DNA of 64,000 nt, taken from Anaerolineae bacterium. GTDB taxonomy: Bacteria; Chloroflexota; Anaerolineae; Anaerolineales; Anaerolineaceae. A program made the translations under genes and the position numbers. The notes beneath the pieces were generated by a model. It had not been told where the DNA came from. It ran no database searches and saw only the letters and a list, made by a program, of their open reading frames with translations. The stretch covers positions 248,001-312,000 of the forward strand of contig JABLWW010000002.1 in assembly GCA_013178295.1 (NCBI GenBank). The letters run 5' to 3'. Of the stretch, positions 35,653-44,134 are shown piece by piece (within the stretch, counting starts at the first letter, position 1; every line of letters begins with the position of its first letter).

Positions 35653-37976
35653 CAGTCGCTGTATGCAAGCAGGTAGTCTGGATTTGCGCGCAAATAATAG
35701 TTACGGAAGGCGGCTGTTTCGTTAAGGAGGGCGCGCAAATCGGATTCGGCTTTGGCAATTGCAGGCTTATTTGTCTGACCACACAGAGCAAATTGAAGAC
35801 GCTCGTTTTCTTCTTTGATAAGCTGGATGTCTCCGCGAGCAATAAACCAGGCAATTCCTTTGCGGATTGTTTCCTCGCGTTGTGCTGTTGCGATTGCCAT
35901 TTTCATGATGGATATCCAGCCGCCATGTTTGCTGATCGCGTAGCGGATCATTCCGCCTAGACGTGGCGTGAAAACCTCAAAGCGATCAAAGCCTGGATTG
36001 ATGCCCATAAGGATAATTTTTTGTGGGTTGACTTTGCGAATGGCATCCATGAGTTCTTTTCTACCGGGGGGAATGCTCCAGATAATCAGCGTTGTGGCTG
36101 GTAGCAAATGGTAGCGGCTGAGCCCGGCCTGTGAAGGGTATAATTCTCCCTCTGCCCACATCACTGTGGAGCTGCCTGTCAGCAATACTGGCAAGAGTGC
36201 CTGTGGGTTTTCATGTTGGCGATAGTCAACAATTTCACGAGGTTTTGCAGCGGTTATTAAAGTTTCTGTCGCTGTTTCGCTATCGCGAAATCCAATCCAC
36301 TCGATTTGTACCTGATGTTGTCCCTGATAATTGCTGGCGCGCACGGTGTACGCCAAGTCAAAATAACCTTCGGGCAAAGGAGAACCTGCCCCCTGCCACC
36401 AAACGACTCTTTGCTGGGCGCCTGTGCTATCTTCCACGATCAACAATAGATGGTCTTCGTTCTTTCCTATGGGGTTGTAACTTACCAGCTTTAGCCCCCT
36501 GGTGGCAAGTGTGAGTGGACGGTTGCCAGGGCCGAACGGTGCCAGACGATCAAGGTCTGCGACGAGGTCGAGTGTAATGTCTTGAAGAGGAATGAAAGCG
36601 TCAATTAACAATTTTTGCGTTTGTGGTTGTTCGGGGGATATCTGCGCAATGGTTTGTGCCAAAGAACGGCGAAATTCCGCCATATTCTCGGGTAATAGAG
36701 CGAAACCGGCTGCCATGGGGTGTCCGCCGTGAGTCAATAGCAGATGTTGTTGGGCTGCAATTGCACTGGCAATATTAATATTTGCGATGGAGCGAATAGA
36801 GCCGCGAGCGGGTTGACCGATCGGTGTTGTTATAAGAGCAGTTGGGCGCTGGAATATATCTACCAGACGGCTGGCAACGATTCCGATAACGCTGGCATCC
36901 CAATCCGGGTGGTTTAAAATCAAGACAGGGCTGTCCAATATAGAGCGATCTTGTTCTATCATTGAAAGCGCTGACTGAAAAATTTGCTCTGCCAGGAGTT
37001 TGCGCTGCCCATTGAGTCTTTCCAGCTCGATTGCCATCAGAGCGGCGTGGTCAGCGCTCTGGGTGAGGAGGAACTCGACGATGGGGTTGGCATCTCCAAG
37101 CCGTCCAAGAGCGTTCATTCGGGGGGCAAGGATAAAGCTGATATGCTCTTCGGTGAGGTGAGCGGGGTTAATATCCGAAAGAGCCAGAATAGCCTGAATT
37201 GCCGGGCGGGGGTTACTACGCAAAGCTTGCAGCCCGCGCTGGACGAGATAGCGGTTTTCGCCGCTCAAGACTGCTAGATCAGCGATTGTACCGAGAGCAA
37301 CCAGGTCAAGCAAAGATGATAACTGCTCGCTTTTTTGTTGTTGCCGATAAAGCGCTTCGACCAGTTTGTATGCGCATCCTACGCCGCAAAGATGGAACAG
37401 AGGATGGTCGGGGTTAACTCTTTGTGGGTTGATGACCGCCAGCGCGTTGGGGAGTTCGGTCGGGAGGGCGTGGTGGTCGGTGATAATCATATCAACATGG
37501 CAGGAAGCGGCGTATGCAACAGCATCTGCGGCACTGATGCCGGTATCACAGGTAACCACAAGCTGAAAGTGGTTCTTTAGGTATTGTTGTAACGATGGCA
37601 AGCTAATGCCATGTGATTCTTGAGCCCGAATGGGCAAGTGGTACTCGACATTAGCGCCCAAGTTGCGCAGAGCGCAGACCAAAACAGCGGTTGCAGTTTG
37701 CCCATCCACATCGAAATCCCCCCATATTAAGATTTTCTGATTGTTTTGCAGGGCGGTTTGAATGCGTTCCACGGCGGCTTGCATATCGGGCAGTTCGAAA
37801 GGGCTGGTGGGGGAAAATAAATGCGGATCGAGAAAAGCTCTGGCTTTTTCGGTGGTGTCAAGCCCGCGCCGCCAGAGTGCCTCTGCAACAAGGGGATGTC
37901 CTCCGATTGCCTGCTGATAATTGGCTGGGAGGTTGACAGGAGATGGTTCAACCCATTCTTGAGAAGCAAATCTCAA
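35652..37976 (-). CDS. recJ: single-stranded-DNA exonuclease RecJ, long form
   Basis: A 774-residue DHH-family nuclease. DFDVDGQTATAV (about residues 98-109) and TDHHALP (about 168-174) are the DHH metal-binding motifs, and THGGHPMAAGF is the DHHA1 motif. RecJ degrades single-stranded DNA 5'-3' in recombination and mismatch repair. The length matches long RecJ forms such as that of Bacillus rather than the shorter E. coli type. The C-terminal 200 residues form an extra domain with no active-site motif that I recognise. It overlaps the nuclease gene upstream by 4 bp and the GT-C gene downstream by 3 bp. Confidence 0.93.
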   Translation of the reverse strand: MRFASQEWVEPSPVNLPANYQQAIGGHPLVAEALWRRGLDTTEKARAFLDPHLFSPTSPFELPDMQAAVERIQTALQNNQKILIWGDFDVDGQTATAVLVCALRNLGANVEYHLPIRAQESHGISLPSLQQYLKNHFQLVVTCDTGISAADAVAYAASCHVDMIITDHHALPTELPNALAVINPQRVNPDHPLFHLCGVGCAYKLVEALYRQQQKSEQLSSLLDLVALGTIADLAVLSGENRYLVQRGLQALRSNPRPAIQAILALSDINPAHLTEEHISFILAPRMNALGRLGDANPIVEFLLTQSADHAALMAIELERLNGQRKLLAEQIFQSALSMIEQDRSILDSPVLILNHPDWDASVIGIVASRLVDIFQRPTALITTPIGQPARGSIRSIANINIASAIAAQQHLLLTHGGHPMAAGFALLPENMAEFRRSLAQTIAQISPEQPQTQKLLIDAFIPLQDITLDLVADLDRLAPFGPGNRPLTLATRGLKLVSYNPIGKNEDHLLLIVEDSTGAQQRVVWWQGAGSPLPEGYFDLAYTVRASNYQGQHQVQIEWIGFRDSETATETLITAAKPREIVDYRQHENPQALLPVLLTGSSTVMWAEGELYPSQAGLSRYHLLPATTLIIWSIPPGRKELMDAIRKVNPQKIILMGINPGFDRFEVFTPRLGGMIRYAISKHGGWISIMKMAIATAQREETIRKGIAWFIARGDIQLIKEENERLQFALCGQTNKPAIAKAESDLRALLNETAAFRNYYLRANPDYLLAYSD

Positions 37977-38812
37977 AACTCGATCTCCTGGAGTTGTTCA
38001 AAATCCAATTGAAATTCTGGGACAGAAAAGTCTTCTGCCTCGTATGAGCTTTGCATTTCTGTCCAGTCGCCTGCTGTGCTGCCGCGCTTACACAACGATC
38101 GGTACATGCAAAACTGACAGAGTTTTGTGTTAGAGGTTAAAGGGAAGCCATTTTCGGGTGTGTTGGCAATCTCGGCAATCAGGTTTTGGATATAACCACG
38201 GTCTTTTGTATACTGTTCGGGGCCGTAGCGAAAATGCTGTGGATGGTTAGGGAAGGCAGGATACCAGTATTGCAGTTCGATTTGTTCTGGGGCAAAGGGA
38301 TATCCTTCGTTCAGGGTTTTTCCGGCTTCAACCAGGATGAGGGGGTACAAACGCGTTTGGATGCGTGTTTTGAGAACATCCGCTTTTGGGCGCGTGATGC
38401 TTGTTTTCCAATCGACAATTATGGCTTTGTTGCGGGGTTCAACGGCGAGCAGGTCATAGCGCGCTGTAACCCGCCAGCCTGACAGGGTAGTGGAAAGCGA
38501 GAACTCGGCGCACCTTTTCAAGGGCATCTGGGTGGTCGGCGCAGCCTTAAGGTAGTTTTGCCACCATTCTGAAAGAATGGGGTCAAGTTCCATACTGCTT
38601 AAAGTATCAGGTGGCAAACCAATCAGGTGTTGATGCACCATTTGGTGGAATATGCGACCGCGTTCGATATGCTGTTCGTATTCCAGCACAGGCTCGCTTA
38701 CAGGGGCGGGATAGTTGATTTTGAGAATATAGAGCAATTCGAAGCGGCGAGGACAGGAAACGTAATTCTGGAGGCTACTTTGGCTAAATTGGAAATCAGA
38801 CGGTAGTGGCAA
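37973..38812 (-). CDS. PD-(D/E)XK nuclease, RecB/Cas4/AddB-C-terminal type with cysteine cluster
   Basis: A 279-residue protein. SQSSLQNYVSCPRRFELLY at the N-terminus carries Cys18. The nuclease core has IIVDWKTSI (Asp and Lys of the D-xK motif) and QTRLYPLIL with the conserved Gln. The C-terminus has CQFCMYRSLC, so four cysteines are placed as in the iron-sulphur cluster of AddB and Cas4-like nucleases. No helicase part is present. It overlaps the UvrD-like helicase (17 bp) and recJ (4 bp). It probably supplies the nuclease activity for the helicase pair upstream. No CRISPR array is near, so a Cas4 role is unlikely. Confidence 0.85.
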   Translation of the reverse strand: MPLPSDFQFSQSSLQNYVSCPRRFELLYILKINYPAPVSEPVLEYEQHIERGRIFHQMVHQHLIGLPPDTLSSMELDPILSEWWQNYLKAAPTTQMPLKRCAEFSLSTTLSGWRVTARYDLLAVEPRNKAIIVDWKTSITRPKADVLKTRIQTRLYPLILVEAGKTLNEGYPFAPEQIELQYWYPAFPNHPQHFRYGPEQYTKDRGYIQNLIAEIANTPENGFPLTSNTKLCQFCMYRSLCKRGSTAGDWTEMQSSYEAEDFSVPEFQLDFEQLQEIEF

Positions 38813-41042
38813 GGTATTCTTCCTCCCATGACTTTTTTAGGGCAACCAGCGGCAGTGCTGCAAGACTTTTGCCCTGCTTTCCGCTGTTCCATGTAATGAC
38901 CAGCTCTTTGCGAGCCCGGGTGATACCGACATAAAGCAAACGCAGCCGCTCCCGGGCGTAGTTCAGGCGGGCTTCGTGGGTTGCTACCCCCTCTTCGATC
39001 AGCACTCCGGCGGTATCGCCCTCGGCAAGGGCACTCAGTTGCGCCAGCGTTTCTTCGGAGAGATTTAGCTGGCTGCGGACAAACCATTTCTCGGCGATGA
39101 AGATGTCTTGAGGGTCTGTGGAAGGGAAGTCGTAGTTGTTCACCGAGAGCAGATAAACGCGATCCCATTCCAGCCCTTTTGATTTGTGAATGGTCGCCAC
39201 CACAACTTTGCCAGGGTGCTGGTCGGGGTCAAAGCCGGTGTCCTCTTCGCTGAACCCCAGAAATTTACGCTGGTTTTGGGAAACCAGCATCAACTCCTGG
39301 ATCAACTGCGGCAGACGCCAGTCTGGATGGGCAGAGGCAAATTGTTCAAGTAACAGAGCAATTTTGTGCGCCAACGCAAGGTCGGAGGGCTGGGTGAAAA
39401 TGTCCTGTGCGATGCTCAAAATCAACTGGTCAATGGGTAACAGAGTGGCAAGCTGCCAGCGGGTCACCAGCTGTTGAAATTCAGCTAACATCGTCAGAGT
39501 AACTTGGGGGTGTCCTTCCGCTTCAAGCTGGTTAAGCCATTCGTTTCCCGGCGTGCTCCACAGGTAATCTTCCAGACGCGGGCATTTGCGTATCAGTGTG
39601 TTTCCAACTTCATCCTGCCCTTCAGGGGTGGGGTTCTCTTTTGGGTATCGGCTGACTGCCAGAAACGCTTGTGCCAGTTTGGCGCTTGAAGAAGGATCAG
39701 CCAGGCTATTCAGTATGCTAACCAGGATGTGAGCGACGCGGCGGGTGGCATGACTGCTATTGAGCAGTTCGATATAAGGGACATCGTATTTTCGGAGCTC
39801 TTCCACAAGCTTGATACCACGCTCATTGCGCGGCACAAGAGCCGCTACTGTCTCTTCTGGGTGCAATTTTATCCATTTGCGAATGGACTGCGCCACCGTT
39901 TTTAATTCATCGTCGGGCTGGTACTTTTTCATTTCGAGGTAAATTTGATCGGGGCGGTCGGGGGGGTTGGGCTGAGGGTCGCCTTGAGGGGCGGGCTGAA
40001 TCAGTGGCGGCAAGAGTGCATTGCGTAACTCTGAATAGGGATGTTCATGGTTTGTCCATTCGATGAGGCGGTTCGCCAGAAAGATGATACTCGCGGTGGA
40101 GCGTCCGGAGTTAGGCAGATCGCATTTTTGAACACCTTGTTCCTCAACAAAGCGCCGCAGGTATTCGGGGCTGGCAGTGGTGAAGGTTTCATAGATAGCC
40201 TGATTGGTATCTCCGACGCGTACCCAGTTGCCGCCTGCATCTGTGAGCAGGCGCAGGATATCCTCCTGCAAACGGCTGCTATCCTGAGCTTCGTCTTCGA
40301 GAATATAGGGCCAGCGTTGACGCAAACGGTCAAGATAGCTTTCATCGTTTCTCAATGCCTGGAGAGCAAGGCGGATCAGGTCATCAAAATCCACTGCCCC
40401 GCGATAGTTCAAAGCGCGCTGGTAGTTGAGATAGATTTCATGTCCCATTTCGATAAGCGGCAGTGGCGTGTTGAAGCGGTCAATCTGCTGGTATATTTGA
40501 TGAGGCAGGATTTGCAGGTCTTTGGCTTTGCGAATAAAAGCACCAGCAATCTGTACTACCAGCTGCTGCCAGTCCATTTTTGACGCTCTGTTTTCGCGAG
40601 AATCGTTGTTGGATAGGGCATAACGATTGATAAATTCAGGATGGGTCTGTAGCCAGGTGGTGGCAGCAGTTTCAAGGATGTTTTGAGCTTCGTGTTCATC
40701 CAGAATCTGAAATCTATCAGATAACCCGGCCAGGTCTGGTCGCTCACGTACAATGTCGTGGGCAAGCCCGTGCAGTGTACGCACGCGATAACCGATTCCG
40801 GGCATCAGGTGCATATCTCTGAGATAACTTTCTATGCGCGAAGCAAAGTTGTTTACCGCTGAGTTAACCAGGGTAACGATTAGCACTTCCTGGTCGTCAC
40901 CTATGCAGCTTTCAATGATCAATCGCGCTGCCAGATACGAGAGAGTCTGGGTTTTTCCGCTACCCGGGACGGCGAGGACACCCATTCTTCCGCTTCTGAA
41001 TTGAATGACTCTTTCCTGCGCTGGTCGGGGTTTAAACACCAT
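38796..41042 (-). CDS. UvrD/PcrA/AddA-like superfamily 1A helicase
   Basis: ATG 41042 gives 748 residues; the longer frame to 41273 lies within the upstream gene. All SF1A motifs are visible: VPGSGKTQT (I), LEDEAQD (II), GDTNQAIY (III), NSGRSTASI (IV), TIHKSKGLEWDRVYLL (V) and LLYVGITRARKEL (VI). It should translocate 3'-5' on DNA with ATP. It has no nuclease domain; the next gene encodes one. It overlaps the upstream helicase-like gene by 11 bp and the nuclease gene by 17 bp. AddA-like function without its own nuclease is the best reading. Confidence 0.92.
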   Translation of the reverse strand: MVFKPRPAQERVIQFRSGRMGVLAVPGSGKTQTLSYLAARLIIESCIGDDQEVLIVTLVNSAVNNFASRIESYLRDMHLMPGIGYRVRTLHGLAHDIVRERPDLAGLSDRFQILDEHEAQNILETAATTWLQTHPEFINRYALSNNDSRENRASKMDWQQLVVQIAGAFIRKAKDLQILPHQIYQQIDRFNTPLPLIEMGHEIYLNYQRALNYRGAVDFDDLIRLALQALRNDESYLDRLRQRWPYILEDEAQDSSRLQEDILRLLTDAGGNWVRVGDTNQAIYETFTTASPEYLRRFVEEQGVQKCDLPNSGRSTASIIFLANRLIEWTNHEHPYSELRNALLPPLIQPAPQGDPQPNPPDRPDQIYLEMKKYQPDDELKTVAQSIRKWIKLHPEETVAALVPRNERGIKLVEELRKYDVPYIELLNSSHATRRVAHILVSILNSLADPSSSAKLAQAFLAVSRYPKENPTPEGQDEVGNTLIRKCPRLEDYLWSTPGNEWLNQLEAEGHPQVTLTMLAEFQQLVTRWQLATLLPIDQLILSIAQDIFTQPSDLALAHKIALLLEQFASAHPDWRLPQLIQELMLVSQNQRKFLGFSEEDTGFDPDQHPGKVVVATIHKSKGLEWDRVYLLSVNNYDFPSTDPQDIFIAEKWFVRSQLNLSEETLAQLSALAEGDTAGVLIEEGVATHEARLNYARERLRLLYVGITRARKELVITWNSGKQGKSLAALPLVALKKSWEEEYLATTV

Positions 41043-43137
41043 CTTCTGCCTCCCGAAGGGCGTAGGTATGCCGCAGCACTCTTTGAATTGCGTGTAGGAG
41101 CGGACTACGTTCTTCTGAACCCTGCTCGTTGATGGCAGCGGTACACAGAAACACATGCTTTTTGCAACGTTGAAGCAGCCCGCTAACCAGACGGGAAAGC
41201 GATTCCTGGTTCGCCTGAAATTCGTGTGCGTCTGTCCAAACAGTGTTTTCGTTCCAGCGTCTGCTGAGAACATAAGGCTGAGTCAGTGGTTGGTTGATCC
41301 TTTGCCACCAGCCGAGATTGCCAATATCCAGCCAGAACTGGTAACTGACCGGGCGGTTGCTCATAAGATAGGTGTATGCTGGAGCAATGAATACAGCTTG
41401 CCGCGGAGCGCTTTCCCAACTGATCAGGTATTGGGCTGCTAAGATACCCTCTTCAATCATTGGGATGTAGATATTACCGCAGGGAGGGCGGTTTTTTGGT
41501 ATGGAGCGGCGGAAATTTTTAGCAGACTCGATCAATTTGGCGGCTACCGTGGCAGCGTCCAGGTTGTTGTAGAAGCCAAAGCCTGGCTGTGAAAGTATCT
41601 CTCCAAATAGTTTGCTGAAAAAGATGTCAGGCTCAATTTCTGCATCGCGTTGATACGCTGCGAGCCAGCTTCTCAATTGTTCAAAGCGTTCTCCAGCCCA
41701 ATAGGTGATACGTTCCTGCATAGCAGGTTGAATGCGATCAAACGAACTTAGTCCCTCTTCGGGTTTGGTTTCTTTGTAAGTGATTTTTGCCAGCAGGTCG
41801 GCTCTGATCAGGTCAAGACCAGCAATGGATTGCATCAGCGCGCAGCGCAGGTCGAAACGTGAAAGCGGCATTTTCCATTGTGGGTGAGCCAGTTTTGCCA
41901 GTGTGATCATGCAGGAAGTGGCAGGCTCGTCGCGCAGGCTGCGTGATGGACGGTGAGACCAGCTGGGAATTTCATACTCGTTCAGGCGGTTCATCAGTGA
42001 GAAGCGCAGAGAATCGCTTAGAAAGGGGGAGAGGATTACGATTTCATCGGGAGAAACGTTCTGTGTCCGGACGAGATCGGCGACTATGCTGCAAACCCAA
42101 TGTTCCATCTCGGGATAAAAGCGGTGGTGTTCAATGGTGAAAGAGGATAAAGCTTCTGAGGATAAAGAGAGAGCTTTTTTTGATTGAATGGTGTTTGTCA
42201 GGGAAATCCTAAACTCGCTTAATGCCGGTGGCATGACATGAGAACCCGAAAACAGCACGCTTTCATCACAACTTTCTCTCAGTGAAGCCGCTGACAGGGG
42301 GTCAGCGCCAAGAAAGGAACGAAATCCCCCGCCGCTGTCGTAGATGAGCAAAGCGGTTTCAAACTCTGGCAGCCATTCTCGAACAGTGTCGTGAGCGATA
42401 GGAACATCTTCTTCGATGTTGTCGTAGATGAGATGCCTGTATCGCTGTGTGAGATATTTTCGCACCAGGAATGATTTCCAGAGATGTTTCGTGAAGACCT
42501 CTAGTTTTAGCGAAAAGTCTAACAGGTTGTTTTCCAAACAGTGGCGTCGAAATGCTATGGCGCATTCCTGTGCCTGGTCGTAAATTGTTTTTTGCGCTGG
42601 ATCGCCAATCCAGGCAGATTTGAGCCGTTGGCCAATTTGATCATAGGGGATGCCTACTGCCGAAGCTTTGTTGAGGTTATCAATAATCTGGCTAATAAGC
42701 CGGTTACGGTGTATCTTCACACTTTCAAAGTACCCCTGCTCTAACAGTGGTCTGATCAGGCTTGCCATATAGTATTGGGCAGTTTCCAGTGTCAAAAAGA
42801 TAGGAGGTTTTTGCGGATGCCGGAAACCGGCGGGCAAAGCGATAATCGGCCAAAAGAGAGTGATGATGCGCTGTGCCAGCCCACCAATAGTGATGATGTC
42901 CACTTCGCCGCCGGGAGGCAGGTCTGGCTGGCGTATGGCTTCAAGATAGGGGAAGGCCAGGGTTCTTTGAGGAACGAGAACAAGAATGGTGTTTGCTGGT
43001 ACGCCGCTTTCGAGCAAGTGCTGCAATCGTGCCACACCCGTTGTTGTTTTACCTGATCCAGCAGGACCTTCAAGGAAAATATGGCTGTTGAGCGGCGCTG
43101 TGCTGATGGCGGCTTGCTGTGCTGTCAGGTGTGCCAA
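41032..43137 (-). CDS. helicase-like protein with degenerate motor motifs (AddB-like partner)
   Basis: A 701-residue protein. Walker A GPAGSGKTTTG lies at about residues 24-34, and LVLVPQRTLAF is an Ia-type segment. The place of motif II reads HLIYDNIEED instead of VDEFQD, and the motif III region reads YDSGGGFRSFLGAD instead of GDPDQSIY. Later motifs V and VI are not evident. AddB subunits likewise have a Walker A but a dead motor and scan for Chi. No C-terminal nuclease or cysteine cluster is present; these are on the separate gene at 37973. It overlaps the active helicase gene by 11 bp. Family placement is an inference. Confidence 0.7.
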   Translation of the reverse strand: MAHLTAQQAAISTAPLNSHIFLEGPAGSGKTTTGVARLQHLLESGVPANTILVLVPQRTLAFPYLEAIRQPDLPPGGEVDIITIGGLAQRIITLFWPIIALPAGFRHPQKPPIFLTLETAQYYMASLIRPLLEQGYFESVKIHRNRLISQIIDNLNKASAVGIPYDQIGQRLKSAWIGDPAQKTIYDQAQECAIAFRRHCLENNLLDFSLKLEVFTKHLWKSFLVRKYLTQRYRHLIYDNIEEDVPIAHDTVREWLPEFETALLIYDSGGGFRSFLGADPLSAASLRESCDESVLFSGSHVMPPALSEFRISLTNTIQSKKALSLSSEALSSFTIEHHRFYPEMEHWVCSIVADLVRTQNVSPDEIVILSPFLSDSLRFSLMNRLNEYEIPSWSHRPSRSLRDEPATSCMITLAKLAHPQWKMPLSRFDLRCALMQSIAGLDLIRADLLAKITYKETKPEEGLSSFDRIQPAMQERITYWAGERFEQLRSWLAAYQRDAEIEPDIFFSKLFGEILSQPGFGFYNNLDAATVAAKLIESAKNFRRSIPKNRPPCGNIYIPMIEEGILAAQYLISWESAPRQAVFIAPAYTYLMSNRPVSYQFWLDIGNLGWWQRINQPLTQPYVLSRRWNENTVWTDAHEFQANQESLSRLVSGLLQRCKKHVFLCTAAINEQGSEERSPLLHAIQRVLRHTYALREAEDGV

Positions 43138-43182
43138 GTTTCTATTTCTTTCTGCGGTGTGGATTCAAAGAACGCTGGTTTT

Positions 43183-44070
43183 TCATGGCAGAGACCAGTA
43201 TGAAATTTCATCGAGATTGACAGTGTGGCTGCCCGATCTGCCAACGATATATGGGCCATAGTGTCCTCCAGCGGTGATGATGGAGTCGGAGGTTTCTTGT
43301 AAAAGCTTGTCGTTGGCGAACAATTTGAATAGATTTCCCTTGGCAAGGATGCCCATGCGGTTTACCTGATCCGCGCCAGATTTTATGTGGCTGCTGGGTA
43401 TAGCGGCAATAATGGTGAATACGCCATTTTCATCACGGCGGATGAAGGTGTAGCTGCCGTCACAAGTGAAACCGAAGTAGTAGCCGTAGCCACTGGTATA
43501 GTCGGGTGCGCGGGTAACAAGCCCATATTGGTCAGATGCTGCGCAGTTTTTTGTCTGAAACACAGCTTCAATATAATAATTATTGCTTGTTTTTGAAGTC
43601 AACCGCCACGTTAAAAAGCCATTGTAATTGGGGTTGTATAAGGTCATCACCCCATTGGCAACCGAAATTGAGTTGCCAGCATCATCTTGATATGTTCCCG
43701 AAATTCCAAACGCTGCCCCACTATCCATCGAAAGCAGTTTGGTGGGTGCTCCTAATGTCTTTTTGGGGTCGTCCGGGCTGGAAGTAGGGGAGGATGTGAG
43801 GGTAGGGGTGGTGGAGATGGTTGCTTCGGGTGTGGGTGTCTCTGAAGGGGCAACGGATGCGGTAAGAGTCGGCTGTGGGGTTTGAGTGTTCTGTATTTGT
43901 GGGGTAACTGTGGGGCTTTCGGGCTGAGGCGAGGCGGGAATCGCGAGAACTGTCAGTGTCTGTGCGACTGAGGTGGCAACTTGGTCTGCAGAGGGGGTAG
44001 AGGTTGCTCTGGGTAAATTACAACCTGCTATAAAAACGATGCAAATTACCAATAAATGTCGAAATTTCAT
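43183..44070 (-). CDS. lipoprotein with Pro/Thr spacer and LamG/laminin-G-like beta domain
   Basis: A 295-residue protein with lipobox FIAGC (Cys17), a Thr/Pro/Ser-rich spacer (about residues 20-110) and a C-terminal beta-sandwich-like domain (about 115-295). The domain contains DDAGNSISVANGVMTLYN, FLTWRLTSKTSNNYYIEAVF and VNLDEISYW. It resembles DUF1080/LamG-type carbohydrate-binding sandwiches, and no catalytic residues stand out. AAGGAG precedes ATG 44070 and a TATAAT lies at 44101-44106. It is 45 bp upstream of the helicase-like gene on the same strand, so its promoter may also drive the repair genes. Confidence 0.75.
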   Translation of the reverse strand: MKFRHLLVICIVFIAGCNLPRATSTPSADQVATSVAQTLTVLAIPASPQPESPTVTPQIQNTQTPQPTLTASVAPSETPTPEATISTTPTLTSSPTSSPDDPKKTLGAPTKLLSMDSGAAFGISGTYQDDAGNSISVANGVMTLYNPNYNGFLTWRLTSKTSNNYYIEAVFQTKNCAASDQYGLVTRAPDYTSGYGYYFGFTCDGSYTFIRRDENGVFTIIAAIPSSHIKSGADQVNRMGILAKGNLFKLFANDKLLQETSDSIITAGGHYGPYIVGRSGSHTVNLDEISYWSLP

Positions 44071-44100
44071 TGAGTTTCTCCTTCGTTATGCCATGCTTAT

Positions 44101-44126
44101 ATTATAGCCTGACATTATTGTATAAT
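44101..44126. promoter_or_regulatory. divergent promoter pair
   Basis: A minus-strand TATAAT (44101-44106) faces the lipoprotein gene, which has a ribosome-binding site. A plus-strand TATAAT (44121-44126) lies 8 nt before ATG 44135, which lacks one. The two -10 boxes are 14 bp apart, so both -35 regions overlap the other promoter and the two may compete. Confidence 0.5.
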
Positions 44127-44134
44127 GTGCTTCA

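Noticed and set aside
37973-38812. Cas4-like nuclease as part of a CRISPR system
   Set aside because: No repeat-spacer array and no other cas gene was seen; the overlapping helicase and recJ genes explain it better as a recombination nuclease.
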